NCBI GenBank assembly: GCA_002733335.1
Contig: NVVK01000007.1
Location: forward strand, 77,053-83,949
Direction: 5' to 3'
Length of the DNA stretch: 6,897 nt
DNA from: Methylophaga sp.
GTDB lineage: Bacteria > Pseudomonadota > Gammaproteobacteria > Nitrosococcales > Methylophagaceae
Positions 5,259 through 6,897 of this stretch are shown piece by piece (position 1 is the stretch's first letter; every line of letters starts with the position of its first letter). The position numbers were made by a program, and so were the translations under genes. The notes beneath the pieces are model-generated. The model worked only from the letters and a program-made list of their open reading frames with translations, had not been told where the DNA came from and made no database searches.

Positions 5259-5942
5259 ATGTCTCGACTTTTAATTCATGTAGAAGGTCAAACAGAGGAA
5301 ACATTTATAAATGAGGTTCTTGCACCACATTTACATCAATATGGCTTCTCAACAGTAAGCGCTCGTTTACTAGGAAATTCTCGCTGCCGTTTTAGACGAG
5401 GAGGAGTAGGTCATTGGCAATCGGCACGTACTGACATTCTAAATCACTTAAAAGAAGATACTGGGAGTATATCTACAATTATGGTAGATTATTATGCTCT
5501 TCCTAATAGCTGGCCTATGAAACCAGAATCAATTCATCTGCCTTTTCCTGCCGAAAAAGCCAACCTTATTCAAGATGAGATTCATGCTGATATATGTGCA
5601 GAAATGGGAAATAATTTTTTACCTAGTAGATTTATACCCTACATTATGATGTACGAATTTGAAGGATTATTATTCAGTAGCCCAGATGCATTTGCTAGAG
5701 GAATTGCCCATAGCGAACTATCTGCAGATTTTCATCGTATTAAAGCTAATTTTGAAACTCCAGAACACATCAACGATTCACCACAAACAGCCCCATCCAA
5801 ACGAATCATCAACTTAGTTAAAAATTATGACAAACCACATATGGGGGTCTTAGCTATATTAGAAATTGGACTTACTGAAATTCGCACAGAATGTCCATTA
5901 TTTAATTATTGGCTTACGCAACTAGAAAACCATAGATGCTGA
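5259..5942 (+). CDS. DUF4276 family protein, TOPRIM-like putative effector
   Basis: This 227-aa protein has the family pattern of DUF4276. It has an N-terminal strand into VEGQTEE (8-14) with Glu9, a strand into MVDYYALP (76-82) with Asp77, YEFEGLLFSS (132-141) with Glu133 and Glu135, then TAPSKRI (177-183) and a C-terminal IGLTEIRTECPLFNYWL segment (203-219). The VEGxTE motif and the following Asp resemble the metal-binding Glu and Asp of TOPRIM nucleases, though the second motif is DYY and not the usual DxD. A nuclease acting on DNA or RNA is therefore a reasonable guess, unproven. I chose the ATG at 5259, one base after the ATPase stop, because family members start just before the VEG strand and because of the hairpin-assisted ribosome site. 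The ATG at 5226 would add 11 residues and overlap the ATPase by 32 bases. The gene converges on dinB. Confidence 0.82.
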   Translation: MSRLLIHVEGQTEETFINEVLAPHLHQYGFSTVSARLLGNSRCRFRRGGVGHWQSARTDILNHLKEDTGSISTIMVDYYALPNSWPMKPESIHLPFPAEKANLIQDEIHADICAEMGNNFLPSRFIPYIMMYEFEGLLFSSPDAFARGIAHSELSADFHRIKANFETPEHINDSPQTAPSKRIINLVKNYDKPHMGVLAILEIGLTEIRTECPLFNYWLTQLENHRC

Positions 5943-5960
5943 AATTCACAGTTAAAGTCT

Positions 5961-6897
5961 TTAAAGTTCTAAAGAAAAACCAAGCTGTAATTCTTCAACA
6001 TCTGAATCCCGAACAAAGCCACTAGCAGTAACCCCAACCAATCGAACAGCTTGTATCCCCGCCTCCGTACGCGCCAATAACGCCGGCAACAACGCCTTAA
6101 AATCATCCAACGTAGCTAGAATATCAGATGAACTCTGAGCACGAGTAACCTGCTGAAAATTAGCATACTTTACCTTCACTGTTAACGTTCGAGCTTCTAA
6201 TTGCAGTGTTTGCAAACGTTCAAATACAATCTCGGCAAGTGATTCTAACTGACCCAGTAATTCATCAATATTCATCATATCGTTGGAAAAAGTTGTTTCT
6301 TTACCCAAAGACTTACGTATTCGCGTACTGCGTACTGGGCGTTCATCAATCCCTCTTGAGACATGAAAATAATACTGGCCTGATTTACCAAAATTTTCAT
6401 TTAGATCGTGCAATGTCCATTGCCGTAAATCTCTGCCTATTTTGATGCCTAACTTATTCATTTTCGCTTCTGTAGCAGGTCCAATTCCGTGAAACTTGTC
6501 TATCGCTAAATCAGCGACAAAAGCTTCGCCTTGCTCGGGTTTTATGACATATAAACCATCCGGTTTATCCATATCAGATGCGATTTTAGCTAGAAATTTG
6601 TTGTACGATACGCCAGCAGAAGCAACGAGATCGGTTGCTTCTAAAATGTCTCGTTTAATAGCCTGAGCGATACGTGTTGCAGAGCCATCAAAATCAGCGG
6701 TATAGGTGACATCTAAATAGGCCTCATCTAAGGATAGCGGTTCAACTTCTGAGGCATAGCGCCAGAATACTTCCCGTATCGTTTCTGATACCTCACGATA
6801 GGCTTCAAAGCGTGGAGGGACAAACAAAGCTTGTGGACATAAGCGATACGCTTGCGAACACGGCATGGCAGAATGAATGCCGAATTTACGTGCTTCA
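5961..6897 (-). CDS. dinB: DNA polymerase IV, N-terminus cut by window end
   Basis: The reading frame is open to the window edge, so the Met at 6866 is internal: ten residues before it (EARKFGIHSA) continue the family alignment (E. coli ARKFGVRSAM). About 46 N-terminal residues are missing, including the first catalytic Asp and the steric-gate residue. Present are PLSLDEAYLD, with the catalytic Asp-Glu pair encoded at 6728-6723 and matching E. coli Asp103/Glu104; ASDMDKPDGLYVI and the helix-hairpin-helix thumb segment FHGIGPATEAKMNKLGI; and the little-finger domain from about SLGKETTF. The last residues, QLGFSLEL, include a QLxFxL beta-clamp-binding motif like E. coli QLVLGL. The enzyme performs error-prone translesion synthesis and is LexA-controlled in many gammaproteobacteria, but its promoter lies outside. 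The stop is 18 bases from the stop of the DUF4276 gene, facing it. Confidence 0.95.
   Translation of the reverse strand, partial: EARKFGIHSAMPCSQAYRLCPQALFVPPRFEAYREVSETIREVFWRYASEVEPLSLDEAYLDVTYTADFDGSATRIAQAIKRDILEATDLVASAGVSYNKFLAKIASDMDKPDGLYVIKPEQGEAFVADLAIDKFHGIGPATEAKMNKLGIKIGRDLRQWTLHDLNENFGKSGQYYFHVSRGIDERPVRSTRIRKSLGKETTFSNDMMNIDELLGQLESLAEIVFERLQTLQLEARTLTVKVKYANFQQVTRAQSSSDILATLDDFKALLPALLARTEAGIQAVRLVGVTASGFVRDSDVEELQLGFSLEL

Noticed and set aside
4071..5948. Near-identical TGAATTTCA (4071-4079) and TGAAATTCA (5940-5948) flanking the cassette as a target-site duplication
   Set aside because: Eight of nine matching bases in AT-rich DNA is expected by chance, the right copy includes a stop codon, and there is no mobility gene.
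6206..6445. Plus-strand open frame inside dinB
   Set aside because: It lies wholly antisense to conserved polymerase sequence and has no ribosome site or recognisable motif.
5961..6866. DNA polymerase IV as a complete 301-residue protein starting at the Met at 6866
   Set aside because: The frame stays open to the window edge and the ten preceding residues align with the family; this Met corresponds to E. coli Met57.

Overview
This is a gene-dense piece of a chromosome with moderate to low GC, most likely from a gammaproteobacterium. The MoaB, RNase D and DNA polymerase IV products all align by eye with the Escherichia coli proteins, including catalytic residues at E. coli positions in RNase D. 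An environmental lineage such as the Methylophaga/Piscirickettsia group would fit, but that is only a guess from gene content and base composition. No stretch of 300 bases lacks a gene, and I see no rRNA, tRNA, CRISPR array, transposase or integrase.

Layout. At the left edge is the 5' part of a leftward gene for a small outer-membrane lipoprotein with a glycine zipper. Diverging from it is a rightward run: moaB (molybdenum cofactor), a glutaredoxin-like CxxC protein overlapping moaB by 4 bases, an exported alpha/beta hydrolase, rnd (RNase D), and a PfkB-family adenosine-kinase-like protein 10 bases after rnd. These look like ordinary host genes. The rnd/kinase pair makes sense as RNA decay followed by nucleoside salvage.

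A 78-base AT-rich gap separates the kinase from the most interesting part, a compact two-gene cassette. It encodes a RecF/OLD-type ABC ATPase (369 aa) and a DUF4276-type protein (227 aa) with TOPRIM-like motifs, and the sampled lines are more AT-rich than the housekeeping genes. The arrangement resembles split ATPase-plus-TOPRIM antiviral systems such as PARIS and the OLD/Gabija family, so I read it as a candidate anti-phage module whose exact type is not settled. The ATPase/DUF4276 junction holds an unusual translation signal. A GGAGG Shine-Dalgarno sequence lies inside the conserved C-terminal GGRP codons, and a 5-bp hairpin between it and the next ATG shortens an effective spacing of 20 bases to 5.

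At the right edge, converging on the cassette with only 18 bases between stop codons, is dinB (DNA polymerase IV). It is cut by the window end so that about the first 46 residues are missing. The cassette therefore sits between a nucleoside kinase gene and an error-prone polymerase gene, with no visible terminator at the convergent junction.
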